From Deltaproteobacteria bacterium (GTDB lineage Bacteria; Desulfobacterota; Desulfobacteria; Desulfobacterales; B30-G6), in the NCBI GenBank assembly GCA_003647375.1, contig QMMS01000001.1:1-58497 (forward strand): 58,497 nt of DNA, read 5' to 3'. The position numbers were made by a program, and so were the translations under genes. This document shows positions 7,953 to 16,432 of this stretch, one piece after another. Below the pieces are notes generated by a model. It was not told the DNA's origin, searched no databases, and saw only the letters and a program-made list of their open reading frames with translations. Position 1 is the stretch's first letter. Every line of letters starts with the position of its first letter.

Positions 7953-9446
7953 ATGGTATTACAGGAACGCAAAACAGGCACGACCTTTACGAACGGTTTC
8001 GGTCTAATACCTTTTTCGCAGAACGAACTTACCACTATTCATCGTGGATCACTTGATGTTTTGGAGAGAGTAGGATTTACAGTTGAATCTGAAGAGGCTG
8101 TGGATCTTTATCACGGAGCCGGTGCAAAGGTCACACGGTCGGAATCTTTTTTCCGTGTCTACTTACCCACATATCTGGTAGAGGAATCCATTCGAACGGC
8201 ACCAAAAGAGATAATCTACTATGGGCGCACACCTGATCAGGATTATGCTCCTCAGCCGAAAAAAGTCGGTTTCTCCGCTTTTGGCCAATGTGTAAATATT
8301 TTAGACCCTATTACCGGGAGCTTACGGCTCTCAACTAAAAATGATCTTAGTCAATCGGCAGGGCTTCAGGATGCGCTAGAAAATATCAAAACCGTTGCGC
8401 GAACCATTGCTCCAAGGGATAAATATCCGCCGGCACAGGCTCTGCACAGTATGGATGCCATTGTTCGAAACACCAGCAAACACATTAGTGGGGGGGCGGG
8501 AAATGCCCAGAACCTTGCTGGCATTATCGAGCTATTGGCAATGACAGTAGGTGGCCATGAAGAGTTGCGTCAAAGACCATTTTATACACCCAGTGTGTGC
8601 CCTACGAGCCCCTTAACCCTAGGGAAGGACTGTTGCGAAGTGGCCATCGCAGCCACGCGAGCCGGCTTGGGTATCGTCGTTATGATCATGCCTCTGGCCG
8701 GTGGAACCGCACCAGTAACATTAGCTGGGACTATCACCTTGGGTCTCGCAGAACAGCTCAGCTGCTTGGTGCTGGCCCAGCTTGTTCGCAAAGGTACTCC
8801 AGTGACTATGGGTAGCGCTTCGACTATAATGGATTTACGATCAGGTACGGCAGCAATGGGTGCGCCTGAGGCTGCCATTATCAATGCCAGCTTGGCTCAG
8901 ATGAGTCGGTTTCATCAACTGCCTAGCCGGGTGGCTTGCGGCGTTTCCGACTCAATAATCATCGATCCACAAATTGGCTACGAATACGCTAACAACGCGC
9001 TTATGGCTTCCTTATCTGGGGCTTCCATTGTGTTCGGCGGCGGTGCTATAGAAGCCGGATTAACCCACAGCCCCGTAAAATTGGTCATGGATCATGAATG
9101 CATGAGCAATATTGCGATGATGTTAAAAGGCATAACCATCGACGCGGAGAACATGGCCCTGGATGTGATTGTCGATATTGGTCCCGGGGGTAACTACCTG
9201 ATACATCAACATACATTCGACCACATGCGCAATCAATCGGAGAGCCGGTTGTTTAACCGACTATCGCGTAAAGACTGGTTGGAAAGATGCAACGGGAGGA
9301 CGGCGATAGAAATGGCAACCGAGAAGTTCCAACAGATCATTTCAGGTCATTGCTCACTTGAATTGCCACCTATTGTAGAATCGGAAATGGACAGATATAT
9401 TGAAGAATTCGAGTCCGCCCTTCAATCCGAAAACGGTGACCAGTGA
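7953..9446 (+). CDS. MttB-superfamily methyltransferase lacking pyrrolysine
   Basis: 497 residues, colinear with the UAG-containing MttB on the other side of the activator over the whole length (SQNELTTIHRGSLDVLERVGF near 22, CPTSPLTLGKDCCEVAI near 216, LVRKGTPVTMGSAS near 277). At the pyrrolysine site it has Val331 in a VACGVSDS context. Characterised non-pyrrolysine members demethylate quaternary amines such as glycine betaine, proline betaine, carnitine or gamma-butyrobetaine, so a quaternary amine is the best guess, but the exact substrate cannot be read from sequence. Its own sigma-54 promoter is at 7769-7784. It ends with TGA and is apparently monocistronic; no corrinoid protein or corrinoid:folate methyltransferase gene follows. 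Confidence 0.92.
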   Translation: MVLQERKTGTTFTNGFGLIPFSQNELTTIHRGSLDVLERVGFTVESEEAVDLYHGAGAKVTRSESFFRVYLPTYLVEESIRTAPKEIIYYGRTPDQDYAPQPKKVGFSAFGQCVNILDPITGSLRLSTKNDLSQSAGLQDALENIKTVARTIAPRDKYPPAQALHSMDAIVRNTSKHISGGAGNAQNLAGIIELLAMTVGGHEELRQRPFYTPSVCPTSPLTLGKDCCEVAIAATRAGLGIVVMIMPLAGGTAPVTLAGTITLGLAEQLSCLVLAQLVRKGTPVTMGSASTIMDLRSGTAAMGAPEAAIINASLAQMSRFHQLPSRVACGVSDSIIIDPQIGYEYANNALMASLSGASIVFGGGAIEAGLTHSPVKLVMDHECMSNIAMMLKGITIDAENMALDVIVDIGPGGNYLIHQHTFDHMRNQSESRLFNRLSRKDWLERCNGRTAIEMATEKFQQIISGHCSLELPPIVESEMDRYIEEFESALQSENGDQ

Positions 9447-9972
9447 GCTATCGGGAAAACTGTCTGGACATTTCTATCTCTGGAGAAAAAGCATCTTAAA
9501 AGCGTTGCTGGTTCCGAACATCTTTACTTTTGGTTGTGCTGGGTCTGTTTAATGGGAAATAACTGGCTGCCTAGCAAAATATTAAGTTAGGAATTTGAAT
9601 TTGGTTGCAAACACGATTTGTTGTCTTTTTGTCTAAACAAAAGACTGCAAATGTAAATGGCAATCGGACAATCAATGGCGGGAATGAAGACTTTATCAAA
9701 GTGACATATTTGTAACTCAACTGACTTTATGATTAAATCGGTAACTTATTGAATTGTATGTGATACACAAGATGTTGTATGTGGCAGGAAATGCTGTATT
9801 GGTCAATTTCCATAATAATGCAATAAAGGTTTTTTCAATTCCACGAAGAGTTATTCTCTTATCTCAGGTTTGGGTTCAGCTGTGATCTCCAATAAGTATC
9901 CAAGGGCTGCCAAAATGTTTTAAAGATAGTTGATGAATACTATCAATCAGAATCGGCAAACGACGATTCCAG
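9447..9972. other. Long gene-free stretch
   Basis: 526 bases with no convincing reading frame, RNA gene or clear terminator. It is AT-rich compared with its neighbours and has the look of decayed sequence between two unrelated gene blocks. I see no transposase remnant or terminal repeats in it. Confidence 0.6.
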
Positions 9973-10254
9973 GTGACACCGCTCTTGCATAACAGCACTT
10001 TAGGGTTAAACGCTTTGGAAGTATTTTATCGAATCAGGACGACAGAAAACGATCATAAAATCGGATCAGTGGGTTATTGGAAGAAAGGTGGGTCATACTA
10101 CCGCGAAGCGGTTGAGTTCTATGCATTGAATGGATTATTTCGGATAATCAGGTTTGAAATAGAATGGGGATGGCGGTATAGAGAGGTACGTGGCTACCAA
10201 AAAGCCGAAAGCGTTCCGGACGAAAACTGGGTGCTCATCAATCACAAAAATTAG
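9973..10254 (+). CDS. Hypothetical small ORF, doubtful
   Basis: A 93-residue frame starting at ATG 9973, rich in aromatic residues (FRIIRFEIEWGWRYREVRGY in the middle). It has no clear ribosome binding site and I recognise no family. It sits alone in a region with little coding character between the methyltransferase and peptidase blocks. It may be a remnant of a longer gene or a chance frame. Confidence 0.22.
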   Translation: MTPLLHNSTLGLNALEVFYRIRTTENDHKIGSVGYWKKGGSYYREAVEFYALNGLFRIIRFEIEWGWRYREVRGYQKAESVPDENWVLINHKN

Positions 10255-10505
10255 GATGAGAAAACAGCGCTCGGTGAATGAATGGCAGTCCAACTGGAAA
10301 ACCGCAGGAAAAGATCCCTTTTCAAGCCTTCTGATCAATGTGGCCAACTCATTGGGGAAGGATTACCGAATGCATTAACGATTTTCAACAGCCGCCTTAG
10401 CGCAGTTTTCAGCCCCCCGATATGGCAAGCCCAGCTAGGACCAAATTAAACGGGGGGGACATACAGCTAAAACTCAGGCAATCTATTAGTGAGGTGGAGG
10501 TTCCC

Positions 10506-11660
10506 ATGACCGATAAGCTGGAGGCTCAAGAGCTCAAAACCCTGGTACAATCAGTCTTTTCCCTGACTCAAGACGACCGCCATCTTTTGTTCATAGTGGA
10601 TGTCCCCGATGACAAACTGCCCGACAACGAACTTTGGCGCACTCGCCGCGGCTTGGCACAAGGATGGTACAAAGAGTTGGATGCTGTAAAAACTGATCTG
10701 GGCTTGGAGAGTGTGGGGTTGCTAGCCTACCCCAACGTACATTCCAACAATGCGGATCTGCCTCCGTGGGGTGTTTTGGTGGATGCAGAGTTAGAGGACC
10801 TGACTGCCGACATACTGGCTGGTATGGATAAACGCGTTGCCATCGAAGACATTCTGGCCGATGTTCAGATCGTCATGGCACCCACACAGCTTTCCACCAC
10901 CGCGCCGTTGAAGCTGCTCGCTACAAAACACAACTTTCGAGCTGCCACCATGCCAGGTTTCTCACCGGCCATGGTGCCCGCCCTGCGTATCGATTACAGC
11001 AAAGTCAACAGCAGGGTCAACCGCATCAGCGATGAGGTGACCCGGGCCCAAGCCCTGGACATTCACTTCACAGTAGACGAAAAGGAGAGATGCGATATTC
11101 ACTTCGACCTGCGTCACCGGGAAGGGCACGCCTCGGGCGGTCGTTTCCCCCAGATGGGCGTTGCCGGCAACCTACCCTCGGGCGAGTGCTATATCGTCCC
11201 TTATGAGGGCGAGTTGCAAGATACCTCCCAATCCAGTGGTGTCATGCCGGTTCAATTGGGTGACGAAGTGGTGTTCTATCGCATCGAGAAAAACAAAGCT
11301 GTTGAAATTCTCAGCCAGGGCGCCCATTCCGAAGCAGAGGCGCAACGCATTAAAGACGAACCGGCCTATGCCAACATCTCGGAACTGGGCTTCGGGGTCC
11401 TAAAAGATTTCGGACTCACCCCCATAGGCGTGACCTTGCTAGATGAAAAGCTGGGGTTGCACATTGCTTTTGGCCGCTCGGACCACTTTGGTGGTGCCGT
11501 GGGCGTCAAAGACTTCTCCAGCCCCGAGGCCGTTGTGCATATCGATCGTATCTATATTCCCGAGACAGCACCCCGTATCCATGTGGATGCCGTCAATCTG
11601 ATCTACCCTGACGGCAGTTCCCTCGAACTTATGCGAGATGGGGAGTACACAATTTTCTGA
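10506..11660 (+). CDS. M29-like metallo-aminopeptidase
   Basis: 384 residues from ATG 10506, chosen because GAGGTGGAGG lies 6 nt upstream; the frame stays open 28 codons further up without a better site. Residues typical of M29 (aminopeptidase T/AmpS-like) metal sites are present: Glu227 in GNLPSGE, Glu293 in ISELGFG, His319 in GLHIAFG, His327, and His345/Asp347 in VHIDRIY. Known members are cytoplasmic cobalt or zinc exopeptidases that remove N-terminal residues from peptides. The convergent DUF917 gene, and the peptide transporter, DUF1177 and AroM genes further on, suggest it hydrolyses an imported peptide or a modified amino-acid derivative. The family assignment rests on motifs only; a divergent, non-peptidase member is possible. 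Confidence 0.75.
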   Translation: MTDKLEAQELKTLVQSVFSLTQDDRHLLFIVDVPDDKLPDNELWRTRRGLAQGWYKELDAVKTDLGLESVGLLAYPNVHSNNADLPPWGVLVDAELEDLTADILAGMDKRVAIEDILADVQIVMAPTQLSTTAPLKLLATKHNFRAATMPGFSPAMVPALRIDYSKVNSRVNRISDEVTRAQALDIHFTVDEKERCDIHFDLRHREGHASGGRFPQMGVAGNLPSGECYIVPYEGELQDTSQSSGVMPVQLGDEVVFYRIEKNKAVEILSQGAHSEAEAQRIKDEPAYANISELGFGVLKDFGLTPIGVTLLDEKLGLHIAFGRSDHFGGAVGVKDFSSPEAVVHIDRIYIPETAPRIHVDAVNLIYPDGSSLELMRDGEYTIF

Positions 11661-11745
11661 ACTCTGTGCTGCGAGGAGGTGAAAGGTTAGATATTCTGCC
11701 GATTATAGCAAATGATGGAACTCAAGGATATCTTCAATCTCCGCT

Positions 11746-12822
11746 TTATTCAAGCCACAGTTTTTTACCCACTGCAGTCTCCGCCTCGGCGATGGTCTCG
11801 GGCAGCAGCACTCCGCGTCCCAGGATCAGGTTTTCGCGGGGGGCAAACAGCACTGCCACTTCCTGGCCTACTTCGGCCTGGGCTGATGAAACCGGAATTC
11901 CGGTCTCCAAGGATAGTAGTGTAATCAGATCCGGGAAGCTGGCCCGGCGTTCAGCCTGGTATTCCAAGGTCATGAACTCATTCCAGAAAGTGAGCTCCAT
12001 CTTTTCATCGCCAATAACCGTGAGCTCGCCAACATCGTAACCGCCAACGGTGGCCAGGTTGATCTGATCAATGCGGCCTTGGCAGATGATTTCGCCTTGC
12101 AACTCACCCAGCACAGCCTGGATAATAGCCTCGGCTCCTTGAGCCCGGGAAGCCATCATAGCCTTGCCAATGCTCATGGCATGCTCCACCGCGCCAATCG
12201 CCGCATTTTCACGCAAGTATGCGGCGCTTACCGGGTCGCGCATAACCGCCACCAGACCGCCTGCCTCCACTGCGGCGTGCCGGATCATATTTGCGGTGTA
12301 CTGTAAGGAGCCCTTTGCAGCAACCTCCAGGTAGCGGCCCAGTTCAGGATTTCCTCCAACCCCGGTCTGGCTGGAAACATAGTCCTTCACCCGGTGCAGC
12401 CCCATCGCGCCCATGAGCCCGGTGGGGTGGGCCCGTCCGTTGTTGGGGGCGTCCACCACCGGTAGCCCGGTGGCTGCGGATTCGATCCAGCCATTCACTC
12501 CGCTGCCTGCGCCGTTCTCATTGCAAATAATGCCGGCCAGCTTATTGGAATTCCGCTCTTGAAAAAGCTCCAGGGCCCGGATGTGATCCACCGGTCTGAC
12601 CATTTTTTCCTTGGCTGCCGGCGCACCTACCGCCGATGCGGTGATGACCAGATCATCGTCATCCAATTGATCAAGGGCTATTAAGGTAGGAGTGCCCAGG
12701 TTAACAGCCAAACCGGCATTGTGCATTCCACCTTCAATGGAGCCGCCGCCGCCGCCGCCCAACACGGCCCCGCCTAATACGGCGGCCTCGCCGTCTGCCA
12801 GTTTTAATTTTTTAATATCCAT
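11746..12822 (-). CDS. DUF917 family protein (hydantoinase/thiohydantoin desulfurase-like)
   Basis: 358 residues with the DUF917 pattern: a glycine-rich N-terminus (LGGAVLGGGGGGSIEGG at about 16-32), LVITASAVGAPAAKEKMV near 58, ICNENGAGSGVNGW near 99 and PVVDAPNNGRAHP near 120, where metal or substrate residues lie in this family. Members have been linked to S-methyl-thiohydantoin desulfurization and often sit beside hydantoinase genes. AAGGAG stands 7-8 nt before the start. It is downstream of, and possibly cotranscribed with, the Lrp-type regulator, and converges on the M29-like peptidase. The exact reaction is unknown. Ring opening or another step on a cyclic amino-acid derivative would fit the neighbourhood, but that is inference. 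Confidence 0.82.
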   Translation of the reverse strand: MDIKKLKLADGEAAVLGGAVLGGGGGGSIEGGMHNAGLAVNLGTPTLIALDQLDDDDLVITASAVGAPAAKEKMVRPVDHIRALELFQERNSNKLAGIICNENGAGSGVNGWIESAATGLPVVDAPNNGRAHPTGLMGAMGLHRVKDYVSSQTGVGGNPELGRYLEVAAKGSLQYTANMIRHAAVEAGGLVAVMRDPVSAAYLRENAAIGAVEHAMSIGKAMMASRAQGAEAIIQAVLGELQGEIICQGRIDQINLATVGGYDVGELTVIGDEKMELTFWNEFMTLEYQAERRASFPDLITLLSLETGIPVSSAQAEVGQEVAVLFAPRENLILGRGVLLPETIAEAETAVGKKLWLE

Positions 12823-12902
12823 ATCAATTTACTCCTTTTGATCGCACAGCGGTGCGGCAATAACCGTCAACCCGTTTACCCTGTGGCAATCGGATAACTG
12901 AA

Positions 12903-13373
12903 TCACAATATATAACGGCAGCGATGGTTGTAAGTTTTATATATTTGGAATTGTTCCACTTTGGTCACACTATGAATTTTGGGCAATTCTTCGAACATGA
13001 ATTGATCCATCGTGTAGTCCTGGTTGAAAAGAATCAGACACATCACATCAAAACGCCCGGTGACGCAGACTGCAGAGATGACTCCCTTTAAGTCCTTGAG
13101 CTGGCGAGCGATACGGGCGGCTTGATCAGGCATCGTATTGAGGCCGAAATAGCAAGTGTAGTGTCCCGGCATGGCAGAGGGATTTACTATGGCCGCGATG
13201 CGCAATACACCCTGGTCGAGGAGCTTGTTTACCCGGGACCTCACTGTGTTCTCGGCAACGCCCAGGTTTTTGGCGATTTCCTTGAAGGTCTTCCTGCCAT
13301 TGGACAAATGGCGGATAATTTCGATGTTGATTGCATCCATCAAGGAGGTGCGGTTTTTTTTGGTGTTGGCCAT
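12903..13373 (-). CDS. Lrp/AsnC family transcriptional regulator
   Basis: 156 residues. Residues 12-60 form the winged helix-turn-helix (INIEIIRHLSNGRKTFKEIA, GVAENTVRSRVNKL), and the rest is the ligand-binding RAM domain with alternating strands (GVISAVCVTGRFDVMCLILF). Members sense amino acids or related ligands as octamers and usually control adjacent genes. GAGGG lies 8 nt before the ATG. The gene stands between DUF917 (downstream, same strand) and the small DUF6092-like and nitroreductase genes (upstream, same strand), and faces away from the DUF1177-AroM-Dpp operon, so it is the best candidate regulator for the whole peptide/amino-acid island. Confidence 0.93.
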   Translation of the reverse strand: MANTKKNRTSLMDAINIEIIRHLSNGRKTFKEIAKNLGVAENTVRSRVNKLLDQGVLRIAAIVNPSAMPGHYTCYFGLNTMPDQAARIARQLKDLKGVISAVCVTGRFDVMCLILFNQDYTMDQFMFEELPKIHSVTKVEQFQIYKTYNHRCRYIL

Positions 13374-13608
13374 GTGTATTCCCTCTGCCTCTACTATTGA
13401 AAGAAGCCGCTAAACGGCCCTCCACATGTTGTAAACTTCTTTAGAAAAAAGCCTGCCTCCTGTAGAACAAGCGATCAAACGTGCCTTACTGCGTTATCCA
13501 TTATTAAGGATAAAGATTGGCTCAAGAGGGAAGTGCCTCCGGCAGCCAAATGAGCTTCTACACTTTCAATGGCGTCGCAGTATTCGCTGAAATTGCGGAA
13601 CCGGTTTG

Positions 13609-13896
13609 TTAATCCAGCAAGTCCAAGCAATGCATTACGAGTCCATCCAAAAACGCCTTCCGCTCCTCATCGCTGAGCATGCTCCCTTCCGCCGATTCGA
13701 TTATACGAGCCTTGATGTCCTGCAACCGGGGGCTGGACAGATCATGCTTGTCCAGGATTTCCACCAGTTCTCTAACCATGCCCATCACGCGCAAGGCCCC
13801 GTAGGAGGACGGCTCTTCCACCAGGTTGCTGGCTGCGGTAAGGGAGGCCACGGTAAGCTGAAAAATACTTTGTTCCAGGGCGGCTTTATCCATCAT
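13609..13896 (-). CDS. Small conserved protein, possibly DUF6092 family
   Basis: 95 residues, acidic and mostly helical, with ASNLVEEPSSYGALRVMGMV near residue 22 that resembles my memory of DUF6092 proteins; I am not certain of the family. The start overlaps the end of the nitroreductase by 11 nt, so the two are cotranscribed and probably coupled. No catalytic motif, signal peptide or membrane segment is visible. It may be an accessory or ligand-binding protein of the same island. Confidence 0.7.
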   Translation of the reverse strand: MMDKAALEQSIFQLTVASLTAASNLVEEPSSYGALRVMGMVRELVEILDKHDLSSPRLQDIKARIIESAEGSMLSDEERKAFLDGLVMHCLDLLD

Positions 13897-14404
13897 ATTT
13901 CTCCCACCAGATGATTTCCTCGAACTTGCGGGCTGGGGGCTTGGGGTCTTTGCCGGGGAGCCCCAGGCTCACCAGTAAGTGAGGCTGCCAACCCTTGGGA
14001 AGGTTCAACACCTTGGCCACGCCCTGAGCATGAAATGAGGCGATAACGCAACTACCAAGGCCCATAGCCTTAGCGGCAAGCATGATGTTCTGCGCGGCCA
14101 TGGCCGAGTCCATCTTAGCTATGGAATCCGGTCTCATGTTCCCTTCCTTGCGCTCCACCAAGTTCATATCATGGGCAATGGCGATCACGGCCGCAGGCTT
14201 GCCGCTCATTCCGGGGCTGACCATCTTGACCTTCTGCACGCTGGCAGGTTCACTGGCCACCACAAAACGCCAGGTCTGGCGGTTGCCGCCGGAAGGGGCC
14301 CACACCGCGGCCTCCAAGAGTTGCATAAGCTGATCCCGACTTACAGGATCTCCTGAGAACTTGCGTACGCTACGCCGTTTCTTAATAGCTGCCATCACTT
14401 CCAT
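13886..14404 (-). CDS. Nitroreductase family FMN-dependent oxidoreductase
   Basis: 172 residues, the short type. The FMN phosphate-binding start MAAIKKRRSVRKFSG is at residues 4-18, AAVWAPSGGNRQTWRFVVA near 32 and MAAQNIMLAAKAMGLGSCVIASFH near 112, all classic for the family. Members are FMN homodimers using NAD(P)H to reduce nitro groups, quinones or enones, or act as dehydrogenases on amino-acid-derived compounds. It is the first gene of a minus-strand unit with the small protein at 13609 and perhaps the Lrp regulator, divergent from the DUF1177 operon. Physiological substrate unknown. Confidence 0.93.
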   Translation of the reverse strand: MEVMAAIKKRRSVRKFSGDPVSRDQLMQLLEAAVWAPSGGNRQTWRFVVASEPASVQKVKMVSPGMSGKPAAVIAIAHDMNLVERKEGNMRPDSIAKMDSAMAAQNIMLAAKAMGLGSCVIASFHAQGVAKVLNLPKGWQPHLLVSLGLPGKDPKPPARKFEEIIWWEKYDG

Positions 14405-14699
14405 AGTTCACAATTCCTAATTGATCCTCAATTTCGTTTGTGGAGATCCCAATATTTCTGGTAGATATTTTTAAGCATAATATGGATTGAAATATTCTTA
14501 GCTTCCATAAAACAATGAATCAAAATGCATTATATGTCAACTTAATCATTAAATTTTGCGTATTATTATTTTATTGATAAATTTATTGACATATAATTAG
14601 GATTAGGCTTAAAAATAAGCATTGCAAAATAGAACACCTCAAAAAAGAGAGTGATACATTGGACCGGTCACATTCAACTTTTTATAGGCAAGAGACAAT
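14405..14699. promoter_or_regulatory. Divergent control region between nitroreductase and DUF1177 operons
   Basis: 295 bases, very AT-rich. An 8-bp inverted repeat AATATTTC/GAAATATT lies at about 14449-14508, and a TTGACA at 14586 could be a -35 element for the plus-strand operon, although no good -10 follows at 17 bp. AT-rich, loosely palindromic DNA is what Lrp/AsnC regulators usually bind, which fits the nearby Lrp gene. No gene seen here. Confidence 0.4.
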
Positions 14700-15635
14700 A
14701 TGCTGCTAAAAGAGATAATTGAAATATGCGATCTGATGGACAATCCAAAGGCCTGCGGAAATTCGCTGGATGAGCTATTCAACGGCCTGGATATCCCTGA
14801 CATTGAAATCGAAACTCTGCATGGCGAAAATGGCAAGACTGACGTCGTACATATTCTGGTGCCTGGCGTCCTGGGCAAAACCGCGGGCGGCAGCGCACCC
14901 ACTTTGGGCATCCTTGGCACCTTGGGCGGATTGGGTGCGAGGCCAGAGGCCATGGGCCTAGTCTCCGATGGGGACGGGGCCTTTGTCAGCATGGCAGCCG
15001 CGTTGAAGCTGGCCAGGATGCGCACTCGGGGCGATATCTGCCCTGGCGATGTGATCATCTCAACCCACATCTGCCCGGATGCCCCCACCCAGCCTCACGA
15101 GCCCACGCCCTTCATGGGCAGCCATGTTGGAATCTTTGAGCAGATAAAAGCCGAGATAGATCCTCAGATGGACGCCATCTTATCGGTGGATGCCACCAAA
15201 GGCAACCGGGTGGTCAACCACACCGGCTTCGCCATCAGCCCCACAGTGCATGGCATGTATATTCTGCGCACCAGTGAAGATCTGCTGCGGATCCAAGAGT
15301 CGGTGACTGCCGATCATCCGGTGGTCTTTCCCATCACTACCCAGGACATCACCCCTTATGGCAATGGCGTCTACCATTTAAACAGCATCATGCAGCCCTC
15401 AGTGCTGGCCCAGTGCCCAGTAGTGGGCGTCGCCATCACGGCAAAAAGCCCTGTGGCCGGATGCGCCACCGGAGCCGCCATGCCCCTAAGCCTGGAGCTT
15501 GCCACCCGGTTTTGCGTGGAGGTTGCCAAGAGCTTCACTGCGGGCAATTGTTCGTTCTATGACCAAGAGCAGTATGCCCTGCTGCAAAAACTTTACGGAT
15601 CCATGGACCACCTGCGCACTGGGGGTAGTGAATAA
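14700..15635 (+). CDS. DUF1177 family protein
   Basis: 311 residues, full length for DUF1177. Recognisable stretches are HILVPGVLGKTAGGSAPTLG near 51, GGLGARPEAMGLVSDGDGA near 75, DVIISTHICPDAPTQPHEPT near 116 and SVDATKGNRVVNHTGFAISP near 162. His, Asp and Cys residues in the STHICPDAP and VDATKGNR segments look like a possible metal or catalytic site. I know of no assigned reaction for this family. The stop (TAA) and the next start (ATG) share one base, so it is coupled to the AroM-family gene, and the peptide transporter follows. It is probably a cytoplasmic enzyme of the same pathway. Confidence 0.85.
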   Translation: MLLKEIIEICDLMDNPKACGNSLDELFNGLDIPDIEIETLHGENGKTDVVHILVPGVLGKTAGGSAPTLGILGTLGGLGARPEAMGLVSDGDGAFVSMAAALKLARMRTRGDICPGDVIISTHICPDAPTQPHEPTPFMGSHVGIFEQIKAEIDPQMDAILSVDATKGNRVVNHTGFAISPTVHGMYILRTSEDLLRIQESVTADHPVVFPITTQDITPYGNGVYHLNSIMQPSVLAQCPVVGVAITAKSPVAGCATGAAMPLSLELATRFCVEVAKSFTAGNCSFYDQEQYALLQKLYGSMDHLRTGGSE

Positions 15636-16327
15636 TGCCTCGCTTGGGAATCGTCACGGTGGGTCAAGCTCCGCGTACCGACAACACCCCCCAGATAGTC
15701 GCCATGCTCGGTGATGGGGTGGAAATTTTGGAGTTAGGCGCCCTGGATGGAATGACAGCTGAAGAGCTAAAGGATATGGCTCCGGCTCCGGGTGAAAGCA
15801 GATTGGCCACTCGGCTGGCCAATGGCTCGGAGATCATCATCTCCCACTACAAAACAGTGCCCCTATTGCAAAAGTGCATAACCCAATTGAATCAGCAGGG
15901 AGTCGATCTGATCTTGCTGCTCTGCACGGGTCATTTTCCCCGGTTTGAATCCCAGGCCCTGGTCCTAAAGTCCCAAAGAATCGTGGACCATGCCTTGGAA
16001 GCAGTGCTGGGCCCGGAGCGCACCCTGGGTATCTTTGTACCACTGGCCGAGCAAGCCCAAGAAATGGCGGCCAATTTAAAGCACATCACACCCAAGGTGG
16101 CGGTAGTAAACGCCAGTCCGTATCAGGATGCCTCTCATTTAAAGGAAGCAGCCAAAAAAATGGCGGCCCATAAACCTGATCTCGTGGTGCTGCACTGCAT
16201 GGGCTACAATGAAGAGCATAGAAGAATCATGGCTGAAGTATTGAATACGCCATCGCTTGTGGCCAATTCCATCGTGGGCCGCACCATGGCGGAACTGCTC
16301 TGTGGCCAAGCCATGTCCGATCAGTAG
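15635..16327 (+). CDS. AroM family protein
   Basis: 230 residues; matches the AroM family by the opening RLGIVTVGQAPRTD, by ISHYKTVPLLQKCITQL near 69 and by LLLCTGHFPRF near 93. The fold is expected to resemble Asp/Glu racemases, with the cysteine of LLCTGHFP (about Cys97) and that of VLHCMGYNEEHR (about Cys189) placed like a racemase Cys pair. E. coli AroM has no established function. Here it is translationally coupled to DUF1177 and upstream of a peptide ABC transporter, which points to amino-acid or peptide metabolism and not to aromatic biosynthesis. A racemase-like role is inference. Confidence 0.86.
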   Translation: MPRLGIVTVGQAPRTDNTPQIVAMLGDGVEILELGALDGMTAEELKDMAPAPGESRLATRLANGSEIIISHYKTVPLLQKCITQLNQQGVDLILLLCTGHFPRFESQALVLKSQRIVDHALEAVLGPERTLGIFVPLAEQAQEMAANLKHITPKVAVVNASPYQDASHLKEAAKKMAAHKPDLVVLHCMGYNEEHRRIMAEVLNTPSLVANSIVGRTMAELLCGQAMSDQ

Positions 16328-16432
16328 ACAGATACCCTGACAGCCCTTCTCATGCAGGGGTCAGGTTTAGTTTCGGCGCCGGAATATCGCCGGCGCGAGT
16401 ACTTTCACCATAAAAAGGAAGGATGGGATCTT

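Noticed and set aside
9780..9795. A possible sigma-54 promoter (TGGCAGGAAATGCT)
   Set aside because: The GG and GC elements are two bases too close, and no gene follows at a sensible distance.
10190..10378. A 62-codon frame overlapping the doubtful ORF at 9973
   Set aside because: No ribosome site, no family and odd composition; the region looks non-coding.
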